Part shown: in pieces, positions 33,901-44,312 of the stretch
How positions within the stretch are numbered: the first letter of the stretch is position 1
Layout: each line of letters opens with the position of its first letter
From: Antedon mediterranea
Lineage: Eukaryota; Echinodermata; Crinoidea; Comatulida; Antedonidae
Direction: 5' to 3'
DNA: 64,000 nucleotides
NCBI RefSeq assembly: GCF_964355755.1
Contig: NC_092673.1
Location: 11,971,001 to 12,035,000 of the forward strand
Position numbers and translations under genes: made by a program
The notes under the pieces: model-generated
Told to the model about the DNA's origin: nothing
Databases searched by the model: none
Seen by the model: the letters and a program-made list of their open reading frames with translations, nothing else

Positions 33901-35868
33901 GTCTTGCGAAATGATGGTGGCAGTTTGTATGGAGGCTTCCATCTGATGGCATAGTTAATTACTATGCCATTTGTGGAGAGGGGTGTTCAATGAAAATTTC
34001 TACTTTTTGAGGTATATTTCGGTCTTTGAGGAGAAAGGGCTATTGTCGGTTTATCCAGGTAAGCTAGCACTCATAGACTAACAACACCACTGTTGGTTTA
34101 AGTGTAATTTATTTATATCCCTAAATTTACAATCGCGTATTCTGTAATTTTATTCGGCGCTATTCAATTGTTGTTTGACATTCATCACGGAGATGAAATA
34201 CATTCACCAATTTGGTTCAACAAATTACACAAGAAACTCAAATCGCGAAAATAAAAGGTTGCGAAATAGTTAAAAAATGTCAAATCACGAAAAATAGGGC
34301 CGCAAACATTTTGGGCTTTACAGTATATATATTTTTTTAATGTCATTTACATACGATTTTACAGAAAAAGGGGGTAAAAATCTAAGTTAAAAATCGTTAA
34401 GATCTTCAATCGTTGAAGTTGAACCAAAGTCAACTTCAACGTTACGACCTACCTAACTGACCAATCAAATGGTTAAAAAATTGCATCATCATAGTTTGTT
34501 AAAAACTATATTCACGATGACAATTCTTGAATTTTTAGAACGTGATGATGATTTTTCACCTTTTTTGTTTTCAAAATAACAAGTGTAAGTAAAACAAACT
34601 AAATTATAATATAACAAGGCCATATACATGGCTGCAGTCGCGTGCTCAAATTAGTGTTTACTGACCGACCGACCGACCGACATAGTGAGCTATAGAGTTG
34701 CGTTGCACGCGACTAGAAACAATTTCATTTAATGTTTTTTTTTAGTGTACGCCTGAATTAAGATATCAGTGAGGGTTGAAGCCGGCCCGGCTCCGCATGA
34801 CTTTCATAACACTCAAAAGAATCAAGAAACCATTAACAATTGCATAAAAATGAGTAAATATTATTGAAAATTTGAGACGAGGCGAGCGCCTCATCTGCCT
34901 CTTTTCACTCAAACCATTGTGTTAATATTTATTTATCTATATACTTTTTTTCTGTTGTAAAATTTAATTTTGAATTGAATTGAATGCTGGCTACTGCCCT
35001 GGCATAGACAAAACCATCCCCAATTATTCCATCTTGTAGGGACCAAATTGAGAATTTCCTAGTCATCACGCATGACAATAATCATGCTTTATGGTTGTTT
35101 TCGACCAATATGTTTTTTTATATTAATTTTATTATTATATAGTACAGTACATGTCTAACTTTGATAATATTACAGTTTTTGAAAATAACAATTTTTGTCT
35201 TGTTTATCAATACTGCAAAAATATCTAAAATTTCTCAACCTTTTATCATGCTTTAATGTGTACAGACCCTTTCACACAGATCAGGATTAATACAGTCACA
35301 ACTGTAATACAGTACTTTCGAGACAGGCTTCTTTTCAAGATGGGCTTTTTTCAGAATTACTTTTACAATCTAAAAAAGACAGCTTATTTTCTAAATAAAT
35401 GCTGTAAATTTTGCTTAGCGAATTTCAACTTTTCAAGGTTTTACGGTATTTACGGTATAAGTCCTGACGTGGTCTTATGTAAGCCAACATTTTTTTTTGT
35501 ACGACCTTGCTTTCTAATGCTGATGTCTGATTTTTACTCTGTTTTTTCTGATAATACCTGTAGTGGAAAAAATAGATTATATTAAATTGTTGTTGACTCA
35601 AACTAATGCCATTGCTATAACAAAAATAATGTATGTGTATTACCGCAACTTAATAATCATGTATTTTCTTGAAGGTCTCCAAGCCTACGTACCAAACTAC
35701 TTACAAAATGCTTACATGAGTACTATTGAAAGAAGACGTAATCAAGATGAGCCTCAAACAATACCAGTTAAAGGAATAATTGAAAATGAACCCATTGAAG
35801 CTGAACCTGAATCAACCTCAAACATCTTTTCTGGTTGGTCAAGTGGGAACTCTGCAATGCTCTTTTAA
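21924..35868 (+). CDS. taperin/phostensin-like protein, about 720 aa
   Basis: Likely actin-associated PP1-binding scaffold. Supported exons: 21924-23654 (577 codons, GTGAGT donor), 31590-31827 and 35675-35868; phases match (0, then a split Gly codon). The N-terminus has two W-K motifs, PLWKQTILERK (4-14) and PPWKRVIEERN (37-47), separated by a charged helix; this pairing is typical of phostensin and taperin. A long Ser/Lys-rich disordered middle follows. Exon 2 opens with KSVTF, an RVxF-type PP1 docking site, and SETFDYASE, resembling the (E)FEYPSE motif of the family. The C-terminus is YVPNYLQNAY to SGNSAMLF. An optional 27-nt exon lies at 24537-24563. The intron of 7.9 kb and that of 3.8 kb are packed with repeats. 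Family assignment is from memory of motifs; I do not choose between TPRN and PPP1R18. Confidence 0.8.
24302..25205. repeat. 0.9-kb dispersed repeat, copy 1 (uninterrupted)
   Basis: From TAGTCTGGGCTCCAGAC to AAGTCTGTATT this matches 27540-29262 in the same orientation. It includes GGGGAAACACGCAAAAGTCA, TCCCACCCAGACCCTGTCCT and AACAAAACAACTTGGCAACA. Copy 2 has two later insertions that copy 1 lacks. It is either a repeat family or a local duplication within the intron. Confidence 0.8.
24537..24563 (+). other. possible 27-nt in-frame microexon in repeat DNA
   Basis: AATTTCAAAGACTCAACAAC TAAGAAG lies between a TTTCAG acceptor and a GTACGC donor, phase 0 on both sides, and would add nine residues (NFKDSTTKK). 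It sits in the 0.9-kb repeat; copy 2 (27762 on) keeps the acceptor but has lost the donor. Coding use is unproven. Confidence 0.3.
25321..26085. mobile_element. foldback element with tandem GGCCGAGTTGAC arms
   Basis: The left arm 25321-25430 (CTAAACCGTCTCGGCCAAAG then CAAGTCAGCC, CAAGTCGGCC, CAACTCGGCC) is mirrored by the right arm 25950-26085 (GGCCGAGTTGAC, GGCCGACTTGAC, GGGCAGACTTGAC, ending GAGACGGTTTAGGGCC). The arms are tandem 12-14-bp units. The interior is AT-rich with no recognisable gene. A solo arm lies at 578-640. Confidence 0.8.
26086..27537. other. intron DNA without recognised features
   Basis: 26300-26460 has loose repeats of CGTCACTTCGTGTGAA. 27400-27500 duplicates about 70 bp (ACATCATTTTTCAAAATGTT and TTCAAGATGTCAT). 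No exon with both splice sites and matching phase was seen. Confidence 0.4.
28131..28383 (-). mobile_element. tRNA-derived SINE
   Basis: On the minus strand the head 28380-28305 reads GAGTGGGGCTGTGGATTGGT, GGTTATGATGCTTGG (box A region), loop CTACCAA and box B-like GGTTAAAGTCC. A body of about 170 bp follows and the 3' side ends in an A-rich tail (T-rich 28131-28148 on +). Copy 1 of the surrounding repeat lacks this segment, which confirms an insertion. Confidence 0.75.
28431..29106. mobile_element. 676-bp TA-flanked (mariner-like) TIR element
   Basis: CCGTAGTTCCTCGGGTATAA is mirrored by TTATACCCGTGGAACTACGG; TA flanks both sides. The uninterrupted site in copy 1 (CAATTAATAAACAAAAC at 24956) shows that only the element plus one TA was gained. 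(TTTCA)n at 28640-28662 and the DNA following look like a further, older retroposon tail inside it. No transposase seen. Confidence 0.85.
29272..29830. repeat. three tandem units of about 190 bp
   Basis: Each unit has CCCAAAAAATGATGTTTTTC, ATTACCTGCTATRATAGTCC, GATAGAACCAATAATAAGTG and ATTTGGAGGAGGTTTGCGCA; starts near 29272, 29455 and 29657. Units 1 and 2 are nearly identical and unit 3 is shorter. Confidence 0.9.
29831..31589. other. intron DNA, weak duplicated text only
   Basis: 29860-29945 and 30175-30255 share the order GCGCTCTATT, GGCCATAT and GGTGACGTCA / GATGACGTCA, so an old duplicate of about 300 bp is possible. No exon seen. Confidence 0.4.
31940..32540 (-). mobile_element. 5'-truncated non-LTR retrotransposon (RT C-terminal end)
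   Basis: The minus strand from 32530 reads YLGDAHVRNRISKCQRAFYA and GTGMCKHG, then after a frameshift NLSKKDILDLEKTQGKLIKE and CRNTALLHSLNLPKLS, the usual end of CR1/Jockey-type reverse transcriptase ORFs. The 3' UTR ends at AATAAATTTGAATTTGAATT near 31943. Frameshifts show it is dead. It lies in an intron. Confidence 0.75.
32420..32853. repeat. 86-bp minisatellite grown from the LINE fragment
   Basis: GCCTAGGTATGTGACGACAT starts units at about 32420, 32507, 32593, 32679 and 32765. The first overlaps the YLGI/VDVVTYLGD part of the LINE ORF, so the array seems to have expanded from LINE sequence. Confidence 0.9.
33242..33685 (+). CDS. unknown 147-aa ORF with C-terminal coiled coil, TE-like
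   Basis: Begins MPLQTRAQIHATPPPKLTPM; Pro/Thr/Asn/Ser-rich first half, an acidic DDDELTQF segment, then a leucine-zipper-like helix (residues about 107-133, ENRRLLIENNKLKSEIKTLK). No family recognised. It is a single ORF in an intron of the taperin/phostensin-like gene on the same strand, and no matching splice sites link it to that gene. The shape resembles ORF1 proteins of non-LTR elements, but no downstream ORF2 is present, so it could also be chance. No functional claim is made. Confidence 0.3.
   Translation: MPLQTRAQIHATPPPKLTPMTDQSSSPTNKQNENSPPILTKICAEHPPADAEDTLSDDDELTQFNNDNNTSFHEDCNLAINSLEKLFIDMLANTVKENCELNVKITNDENRRLLIENNKLKSEIKTLKEKIKSKTPNDTPRVEHSQH
33822..34099. mobile_element. 278-bp MITE with long inverted arms
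   Basis: AAACCAACAGTGGTGTTG then GTAGTCTATGAGTGCTAGCT TACCTGGATAAA at 33822-33872 is mirrored at 34052-34099. The interior has no ORF. Confidence 0.85.
34636..34714. repeat. GACC tandem run within AGTCGCGTGC hairpin
   Basis: AGTCGCGTGC at 34636 and GCACGCGACT at 34705 bracket five GACC/CGAC units (34662-34682) and ATAGTGAGCTATAGAG, itself an imperfect palindrome. The nested symmetry is unusual for chance. Confidence 0.6.
34715..35674. other. intron DNA before the last exon, no feature
   Basis: No repeat or exon supported. TTTACGGTATTTACGGTATA at 35440 recalls the ATACCGTA array at 16900 but is only two words long. Confidence 0.35.
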
Positions 35869-37446
35869 ACATGTACTTTGCTTGACATCATAGTAAAGGC
35901 GTGGTCACACCAGACAATGATGATGTATGATAATAATAATAATAATAATGTCAAGTAAAAATTAATTTAGGTGGTCAGATTAACCATACTACTAATGTAT
36001 CGTAATTGTATCGTATATAATCACTTTTTATGATCATGATTTGGATATGGTCAGTTTTATTAGTCATTAGGTATTTAACCATAAACACTTAAAATGTTGA
36101 AATGGTCTGAAAAGACCAAAAAGAAAAATTGACACGCAAAGTCAGTTAGCTGTACAGTGTAACATTTAATAGCTTAGTGTTGCATCCAATTATTATTAGG
36201 TCTGATACATTTATAACTTATTGGGTTTCGAGTTAAAAACCCTTGGTAACATTAGATTGCTTTATTAAACAAAAATTATAAAATTGTAATTTATTATTTA
36301 TTTTAATGGAACAGTAAGTAAGGTACAATAACTAAAGTAAGCAATTTTATTAAAATGTCTATAATTATATAGCTTTTTGGTGACAAATAGAGATGCCGTT
36401 TTTCTGTAAATCAATTAAAAAAAATGTGTACTTAATGATATTCACAGTAACAATTAAAAAACTTCTGATTAGATTACAGTACTTCTCAATAATCACCTTT
36501 ACCATTTATTATGATTATTACCGTAGGATTGACTCCATGGATGTGCTGGGCAGAGGTAGGTAGGAGTTTAACCAGTTAAATATATTTCAGGTAGTTTATT
36601 TCTACTTGTGGTTAATGATATTACAGGGATTCATTGGATTTCCAGTGAATTAGTGAGGCCTAAAACAATGAGTAGTATCTACATTAACGTTAACATAGAC
36701 ATTTAAATTTCAGAAAGTAGTGTATGTGCCTGTCTTCAATCATTCCTTGTATAGTTGCAAATGATAGTGCCTTGATTTTTGTCCTAATGTTTTAAATTTG
36801 TCATAAAAATGATAATTCACTTGTTAACAGTACATATCAATTTAGAATATTTGTTAGCATGTACAGCTACTTTGCTTACTTTGTCTAAGTATATGTATGC
36901 AAATAACTAATGTTTTGTAGCAGTATTATATTTTATACTTTAAAAAAACATAAAATTAGATTTAATTTATGGAAAAACCCTACTTTGTACATATTTATCT
37001 GGTTTAATATACATTATATATACATACCAACTGATTTCCCGATTTATGATGAGTGAGGCTTGACGTTTATGCTGACATACTTTTTCAAATTTGGCTTACC
37101 AGACACAATTGTTTGCGAATTATGGTAGCTATTGATACAAGATATTTTTTTTTGTTCTATGAAAACAAAAAACTATTCTGGCATAACAATTTTTACAGAT
37201 GTTGTTTAAAATACATTCCCTTTTGGCATGTTCTTATTTAAATGCTGTAAGATGTACTGTATGATCATGGAGGGAAAACTAAATCATTTTCCGCCATGGT
37301 AAGCCATCTCACCATTTATCATTTTCAATCAAACTATTTTTTAAATAGTTGGAATTACAATTAATAAGAATATTGAATAAGAAACTATCCCTGCAATTTT
37401 GTTGTCAAAATAAATGGATTACGTGTTACTTTTAAAGACATTAAAC
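35869..37446. other. 3' UTR and intergenic DNA after the taperin/phostensin-like gene
   Basis: (AAT)n at 35929-35949. AATAAA occurs near 37407. No ORF with a recognisable motif. Confidence 0.45.
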
Positions 37447-37883
37447 CAGGGGCGGATTGCTATAAAACAGTCTTAACTGATGGTCTTAACTCCCCGATTA
37501 GAGCCGACTTTATCAGATAGACGGTCTTACTAAAGCCACCCCTGTTAGACCATTGCTATAAAACAGTCTTAGATAAGACCGCGTAAAGTAACAAATTGAG
37601 GGCGTACTTTGCGCGTAGAATACCAAATAAGGTAATGTTCGTCACGCTTGTTCAATTCACAATCATAACACTACGTACATTTCTACGCAAGAAAATCTAT
37701 TCTAGGCCTATATGAGAATAAAATCTTAACACTTAAAACTCATTCAATTGGTTGTCTTTGATGATAAATAATACGTAAAAGCAACAAAGGTATAGCAATG
37801 GTCTATAATAGAGACTACTTTCTACGTCACGAATTATAGCCGGCTAAGACCGTTTATAGACCGCTTATAGCAATCCGCCCCCG
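37447..37883. mobile_element. 437-bp MITE with CAGGGGCGGATTGCTATAA ends
   Basis: CAGGGGCGGATTGCTATAA is mirrored by TTATAGCAATCCGCCCCCG. Inside, CAGTCTTA / TAAGACCG words recur on both strands (GGTCTTAACT, CGGTCTTACT, AGACCGCGTAA, TAAGACCGTTTATAGACCG). No clear target duplication. Confidence 0.8.
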
Positions 37884-40180
37884 GTCATTCTTTGTCTTAA
37901 ACTACGTTCTATGGTTAATTATGATAAAAATAGAAAAACAATGTACTACAGTTCGTATTGTATGTTCATAATGTAGACGCCACAGCAGCCCTGTAGGCTT
38001 ACATCTTCACTTCATACCCTAGTTTCTTTCTTTATTGACAGAATTTCAAATCGAGAACTTGATTGATGTTTCTTCCAAATTTGTTTCCCTTCACAATTGG
38101 CTCTAAATCACACCAAAAGTGGGTGCATCCCTCTGCGTGCATTGCATGCTGGTATTTATTTTGTAATAAAATTTTAAATTAAATTAGATCGAAAAAATGT
38201 AGATTAACTAGTTGTTATTCTTGGATTCTTGTGGTGTATACAGTAATACACCCGTTGTATGTAAACCTAATAATTTCACTTTTATTATATATCAAATACT
38301 ATACATACATTTTAATTCATTTCGGTTTAGTTCATGTATATAAACAAAGTATTATGGATCTAAGTTTGGATACCGAGAGCGTTTGTTAATTTATCATTGA
38401 TCAAGAAAGACAAAATATGTATAATCAATCACTACCGATGCAATATAAATTATGATCATTTGTAAAATAATTAAAAATGAACCTTCCTTTTAAAGAAAAT
38501 CTATTTACCGTATGTTATGTATATAAATATTACTTGTTGTCCAGAAAACTAAAGATCTAGGAAACTAAAACATCTTAGACCCTGTTCATACACCATTACT
38601 CCATCAGTGTGAACATAGGCTTATTTGTTTGTAGATATAGAAAATGAACTAATCGTTGATTGTTGCTATTTAAAATTCAACTTAAGAACCATTAAGGTGT
38701 TTCCTGTATGTAAATTGATTGGGAAGATGTTCTTATTGTTTTAATCTTAATTGTATAGTCAGATTATTATAATTACGATTTATATTCAGATATGAGTACT
38801 GTATTATATATAAATTTTGTTTGAAAGGATCATAAATCACTGATATTTCAATTGTATAATTAATATTTTCTGTGATATAATTATAAATCTTGATTTGATG
38901 AAATTAAATAACAAAAAAAGTAATATATAATTGGGATCTAAAATAAAGTAATATATTACAGTACTTTTTTTTAAGCACAGAATATTAAGGTGATAGATAT
39001 TTATGTATTTTATGGTGTAGAAATTTATAAATTAAACCTTGGTAGCTGTAAAAAAAATTTTGATTTTTTACAATGCACAATTTCAATTAAAGGCCAAATT
39101 TTATTGTGGGCCAAATATATGTAGTTATTTATAATATTAATTGATAATTAATCCTAAGGAACATTATTTGTACATATACGTGAATAATTTAGACCTAATT
39201 GTTGTTGCAATTTTGCTTCAATAGATTTAACAATATTCATAATAAAGAATTTTTAATTATATTACCAATCCTCCATTTGTATGTTATTAAGTGTGAAGAA
39301 AGCGATCAGCTTTCTTATACCAACTGTATGTACAAAGTACATGCTTTCTTATACCAACTGTATGTACAAAGTACATTCATATCACAGATGACCCACTAAC
39401 TTTAAAAAAGAAATATAGGGGGATTTTATTAACATTTTTAATGCGTGCCGAAGAAGAAAAATGCATTGGCAACTATTATGTCTAGTTGTTTTTTATGTGT
39501 GTATATTTCCTCCTTATGTTGATTCCTTTCTTGTGCTACTGTTTTTGTTAAATGTTCAATCGGAAATGCAGTCGTTTACACTTTTACAGTTTGTATTCAA
39601 AGAACACATTGTCTTTTAAACATGTTGCCGCCGCGTCAATAGTCATCAGTCAATCAAGTTGACTGGTAACTGCTTTTTTCTAATACATGCTCTACGTGCA
39701 TGCTTGCTCCTTTTTGTGCGAATTTGACCATATTTATTCAAATAAACGCCCTGGGGTGTTTAAGGGGTTTTTATTTTTTTGGTGTAATATGGTACAGGTG
39801 TATAATCCAATAAAACCCTATAGATTTGAAAAATACAACACAATTAATATCGAGAAATGATAAAATACAGTAAAACTTGTATCTAAGTTGTAATACAACA
39901 AATCTATTCTGTATAAAAATGGCCTATATGCATGTGGCGGAGCATTTATTCGAGGAAATAAAGGTTCAGGGGCATTTTATTCGAGGGGTGATTCGAATAT
40001 GCGATATTCCAAATATTTGGCTCTGAAAAGTTGATGAGACAGTCACAATCGCTTTGGCGACAGCTTTGTGTCCCTCGTCCTTGCATGATGAAAGGGGTCA
40101 TCGTGCAGAGTGATATTGCCGAGATGTTGATGGGGTTGTTAGAAGAGGGGATGATTGAACTGATGATGGAGATGATAAAG
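37884..40180. other. gene-free AT-rich DNA
   Basis: A 33-bp direct duplication (CTTTCTTATACCAACTGTAT and on) lies at 39311-39376. 39725-39970 belongs to the dispersed AATAAACGCCC / ATTTATTCGAGG repeat family. No gene. Confidence 0.45.
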
Positions 40181-40188
40181 GGTGTGTT

Positions 40189-40293
40189 GGTGATGGAACG
40201 GATGATGATCTGATCTTGTAGCTGGTGATGGAACGGATGATGATCTGATCTTGTAGCTGGTGATGGAACGGATGATGATCTGATCTTGTAGCT
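40189..40293. repeat. three exact 35-bp units
   Basis: GGTGATGGAACGGATGATGA TCTGATCTTGTAGCT is repeated three times without visible change. The reading frames through it are by-products. Confidence 0.95.
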
Positions 40294-40963
40294 GGTGCTG
40301 GGTGAGGTAAAGGAGCTGAAACTTGATACATGTAGACAGTCTATAAAAAAAAAATTATTTCTTGGCAATGAAAATGATGTCATTGTAAGTATGAGAATCA
40401 ACCCATCAATTCCATAATATACGATGCATGAATACATTATTGCTTGTATGTACAACAAATTGACTGCAACAACATTACGCATGAGGTGCACATTAGGCCT
40501 ATCCCTCGTTTCATTACTTTATAAAATCAAAGATCAACTATCTGCATAGAATATTATATATATACTTGTCTAGTAAAACCCCATTAAGCTTGAATGTAGG
40601 TCAGTGTACTGTAAATCCATTTCTCAATGAGGAAGAAATCATATAAATAACCTTCCAAACTGCAAAATGCTTGCTTACAAACAATGTAGGATAACACAAA
40701 AATCCTGTTTGTCGCCACCTGCAGTTACAAAATAACAATAATCCACAGGGAATGATTTGGCATAAAAATCGTCCAACTTAGCCCCCTTCCCGACCTTCGA
40801 TCATAAACTCACAAACAAGATACGGATGGGAAGTAGGCGCGACTTGGTAATTCTCTTCATTGCGTGTTTAGAAGAAAATTTATATCTCATCGTAGTTGTA
40901 CGAAACGGCTTGGTATGCTGTGCGTTGTTATGCAAATGAGATTGTGAAGGTTTAAGTGGGACC

Positions 40964-41083
40964 ATGGATAAAGATAAAAAAAAAACGAAGACCGAAGACC
41001 CATGTTTTGTTTGTTATTTGAATGATAACACACCAGGAGTGTACGATAAATATTTGTGCCCAAAATGCAGTATAGAAATGTAG
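40964..41083 (+). CDS. 39-residue ORF with CxxC..CxxC zinc-ribbon-like pattern
   Basis: The ATG has a good context (GGGACCATGG). The peptide starts MDKDKKKTKTEDP, then CFVC, 14 residues, CPKC, and ends SIEM-stop. Two CxxC knuckles at this spacing are typical of small zinc ribbons. Its first half overlaps text shared with a repeat family (AAAACGAAGACCCATGTTTT and TTATTTGAATGATAACACAC), so it may be part of a transposon or a repeat may have copied it. No homologue recognised. Kept as a weak candidate. Confidence 0.25.
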   Translation: MDKDKKKTKTEDPCFVCYLNDNTPGVYDKYLCPKCSIEM

Positions 41084-41793
41084 CATCTTATCTTGGTAAT
41101 AATTTTATAAAGGCTGGGAACCAACATGCACATGGTACCCGACACAGGACTCCAATGGAATAAACCTGAGTTATTGGTTTTCTTGGACGATCCTGATCGA
41201 AATCACATTTTCTCACCCTTTTTATCTCCTTTAAGAATTTTTAATGGCTTTTAAATATTTTAAATTTTTTTAATCTTTGTTTTTATACGGTTTTAGATGT
41301 TTTAAATATATCATTGTTTTATATGTTGTTTTTAATACTGTTTTATTCATGAACCTTTTTACTTGTTCTATGTGATTTTGATCAAATAAATGAATAAATT
41401 ATTGAATCATGGGGTGTAATGGCGGTGAATAAAAGGTAGGCCTAACTGATATGCCGATCAAATAACATGCAACAAAGAATAAAATTGCGAGAGAATTCTG
41501 GAGCGCGTGTTATAAAGACTTACTGGGATGACCCCATCGTCCGCCGACAATCGTCATCCCTAGAATTAAACTTTAGCTAATAATGCTTAGCCCTAACCTT
41601 GATGCCTATGTTGAAAATAATTTAATCAATTTTGATATAGTAATAATTGGTGTATAATCATACAATATTCCTGTTTTATTAGGCTATAGGTATTTAACGA
41701 ACGATTTGTATTGTTGGCTATGTACGTTAAGCCTGGATGTAGTTTCATTCGCTTGTATTTTGACTCCAAATTTGATAACTAACTTTATCGTGC
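41084..41793. other. possible retroposon tail, otherwise featureless
   Basis: 41140-41405 (CACAGGACTCCAATGGAATA, then T-rich DNA and AATAAATGAATAAATTATTG) resembles a LINE 3' end with a tail of AATAAATG units. Weak. Confidence 0.3.
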
Positions 41794-42496
41794 GAATACC
41801 ACACCTTAGAATTATGCCTCATAAGAACTATTATAAAAAGGAATCACATAAAAAGTAACAAATAAATCCTTAAATTAATTTTACAGACGTGTTTCTCGCA
41901 CACTGTTCGCAAATTTCGCATATTCATAGACTAAAACTCAGTGGAATGCGTCCATTCCTAATGCATTTATTGGTGAAATACACGTTTAATTTCAATATAT
42001 TTTGTTAATCTGTCAATAAAATTGCTGCAATATGTTACTGATGATACTGTTTTGTTTTCAAAGAATATAATAATCGACCCTAGATCAACATTAGCTACAT
42101 GGCCTATCCTACTGAGGACATTATGATGAATTTTTCGAACTTAACGAAACCGTGTACAGTATCGACAGTAACACTTTTTCTTTATTGACAGTCACAAAAT
42201 ATATTGAAATTGAACGTGATTTTCACCAATAAATGCATTAGGAATGGACGAATTACACAGAGTTTTTAGCCCTCTATTAATGTTGCTGTTTTGGCTTTTG
42301 GTGTACAAAACAAAGACTTTGATTATCTTTCACCCAAATTCAAAATTGTGTGTGGGTAATAGCAAAATACGAGGCAGGCGAGGTAAGTTGAACAGTATTC
42401 GAGAAAAACGTCTGTAAATCATCAATTTAAAGGATTTATTGTTACTTTTTATGTGATTTTTCTTCATAAAAGTACTAATTCTAAGGTGTGGTATTC
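41794..42496. repeat. nested inverted repeats: 0.34-kb MITE inside a 0.7-kb palindrome
   Basis: Outer arms: GAATACCACACCTTAGAATT at 41794 mirrored at 42496, continuing through AATCACATAAAAAGTAACAA. Inner element 41931-42269: CTAAAACTC.. and CCATTCCTAATGCATTTATTGG mirrored, with arms of about 80 bp. Confidence 0.85.
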
Positions 42497-42812
42497 AGGA
42501 TAAAATTGGTTAACATCAATTTCGGTGATTTCCTGCCTCGCGCACTTGGGAAATGATAAACTGATGCCTCGCATCGCATTTGTTATTACCCACACACAAT
42601 TTATTATTTAGACATTTTGGGTGAGAGATAATCAAAGGTCTTCGTTTTGTACACATCATGGGTGTCTACAAAACGAAGACCCATATTTGTTTTAATGTTA
42701 TTTGAATGATGATAACACATCAGGTTAACACAATATCACAATTTCGAACTTATTCAGACATTGGGTGCGAGATAATCAAGGTCTTCGTTTTGTACACATC
42801 CTAATTGGGGGG
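42298..42812. repeat. GTGTACAAAACGAAGACC repeat cluster
   Basis: GTGTACAAAACRAAGAC at 42300 is mirrored by GTCTTCGTTTTGTACAC at 42640-42660, overlapping the outer palindrome. A second unit of about 150 bp follows at 42663-42812 with the same ends. The family recurs at 48455-48930. Confidence 0.8.
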
Positions 42813-43359
42813 GGGGGGGGGAAATACAAATCGACCCCTTGACCCAGATGTTTTTTTAAATATATGAATGAATATGTTAAATAAGTTCATTTGGATCTGA
42901 TAATATAATGTGATAAAAAGTTACTTCTATATGATCCAATATAATGTCAAGTTTGTAAGATGATATCGGTACTTACATTTTCAGAGAACTTGACGTTTCG
43001 CCTACTAACAGCAAGGCATAATCATATACACTATAATATCTCTATGGTATGATTGCGTTGTAATAAATCGTCGTCATCATCTCACTAAACATTACAAGTA
43101 TTTACCAAAATAAAACAAACTTCACATAAATTTTAGATGATATTGTTTCTCTTTGATATATACTGGAGGCCTAATTGTCCTAAAGGAGAAATTGTAACTC
43201 AACAATTGAATTGTACAAACAGTACAGCAAATTAAAAAAATATTAAGATTATGTACACAGTAATAACGCAATTGTTTCAATATTGACTGTTGTTATATAC
43301 AATGAGTTCATACATCCAATTAATGATCTGCCGTGACAGACACAGACCGAAAAGCCTCT

Positions 43360-43610
43360 TATAGCGACAACCGTTAAATGTAGAAAACGCCAGCTAATGT
43401 CGAAACAACAGTTAATGTAGAACAATCCACCGCTAATAATGTAGTAAAACCTCCAGCTAATGTAGAAACACCAACAGATTATGTTGTAAATAAAAATCAA
43501 CACCAGCTAATGTAGAAACGGTCAACAGATTATTTAGTAACGAAAATTTCCTCCCAGCTTATGTAGTTACTATCGCCAGCTAATGTAGAATGTTATAGGC
43601 CTATATTTTA
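43360..43610. repeat. degenerate CCAGCTAATGTAGAAAC tandem repeat
   Basis: About nine imperfect copies of GCTAATGTAGAAAC with variable spacers of CAACAG or TAGTAA type. Confidence 0.75.
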
Positions 43611-43679
43611 CAAAAATGTCTAAATCATGTGCAAAATGCATCGGTCTTTACTTAGCTATCATCAGTCTTTCTAAAACGA

Positions 43680-44010
43680 CCACACATCGTAAACAACCAT
43701 TTCCGTATTTCCGTGTATGGGACCGCTTCTCATAATCGACCACCTCTCGTAAAGGGATCACCTGCTCCCTGCTCTCATAAAGGACCGCTTCTCATAATCG
43801 ATCACCTCTCCTAAGCCGGCGACCACACCTTTCGTAAGTGACCACCTCTTTTTAGGGACCACGACCTCTTTCTCTCTATTAAAGGACCGCTTCTCATAAT
43901 CGACGATATCCCATCACAACGACCTCTCGAAAGTGACCGCCTCTATTGAACGACCACCATCTCTATTAAAGGACCGCTTCTCATAATCGACCACCTCTCG
44001 TATAGTATTT
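43680..44010. repeat. degenerate CGACCACCTCTCGTAAAGGAC tandem repeat
   Basis: GACCGCTTCTCATAATCGAC and CACCTCTCGTAAAG alternate about five times. Confidence 0.8.
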
Positions 44011-44312
44011 TTAATAAAGGCACCAAATTTGGTAGACTCATGTCCTATGACATGAAATAAAAAATGAATGAAAATTGGTACCTTCATTAGCGGTTGTAAC
44101 AACGCTCAATGGCGCGTCAAAAATGAAGGTGTTTGTTTGTTTGTTTGTTTTATCTTTATACTGGGTGACCTCTCTCTTCAGTCAAAGACTGATCTCCCAG
44201 AGGGCCCAGTTGGTGATCAGTGGCTGTGAGGTACTAATACACCGGCGTACACTGGACCTACGGTTTATAGTCCTCATCCGAGAAGACTCGTTCTACCACC
44301 AGAACCATGGAG

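Noticed and set aside
39946-40491. 181-codon minus-strand ORF with Ser/His/Pro repeats
   Set aside because: Most of it is the 35-bp minisatellite read through; no other support.
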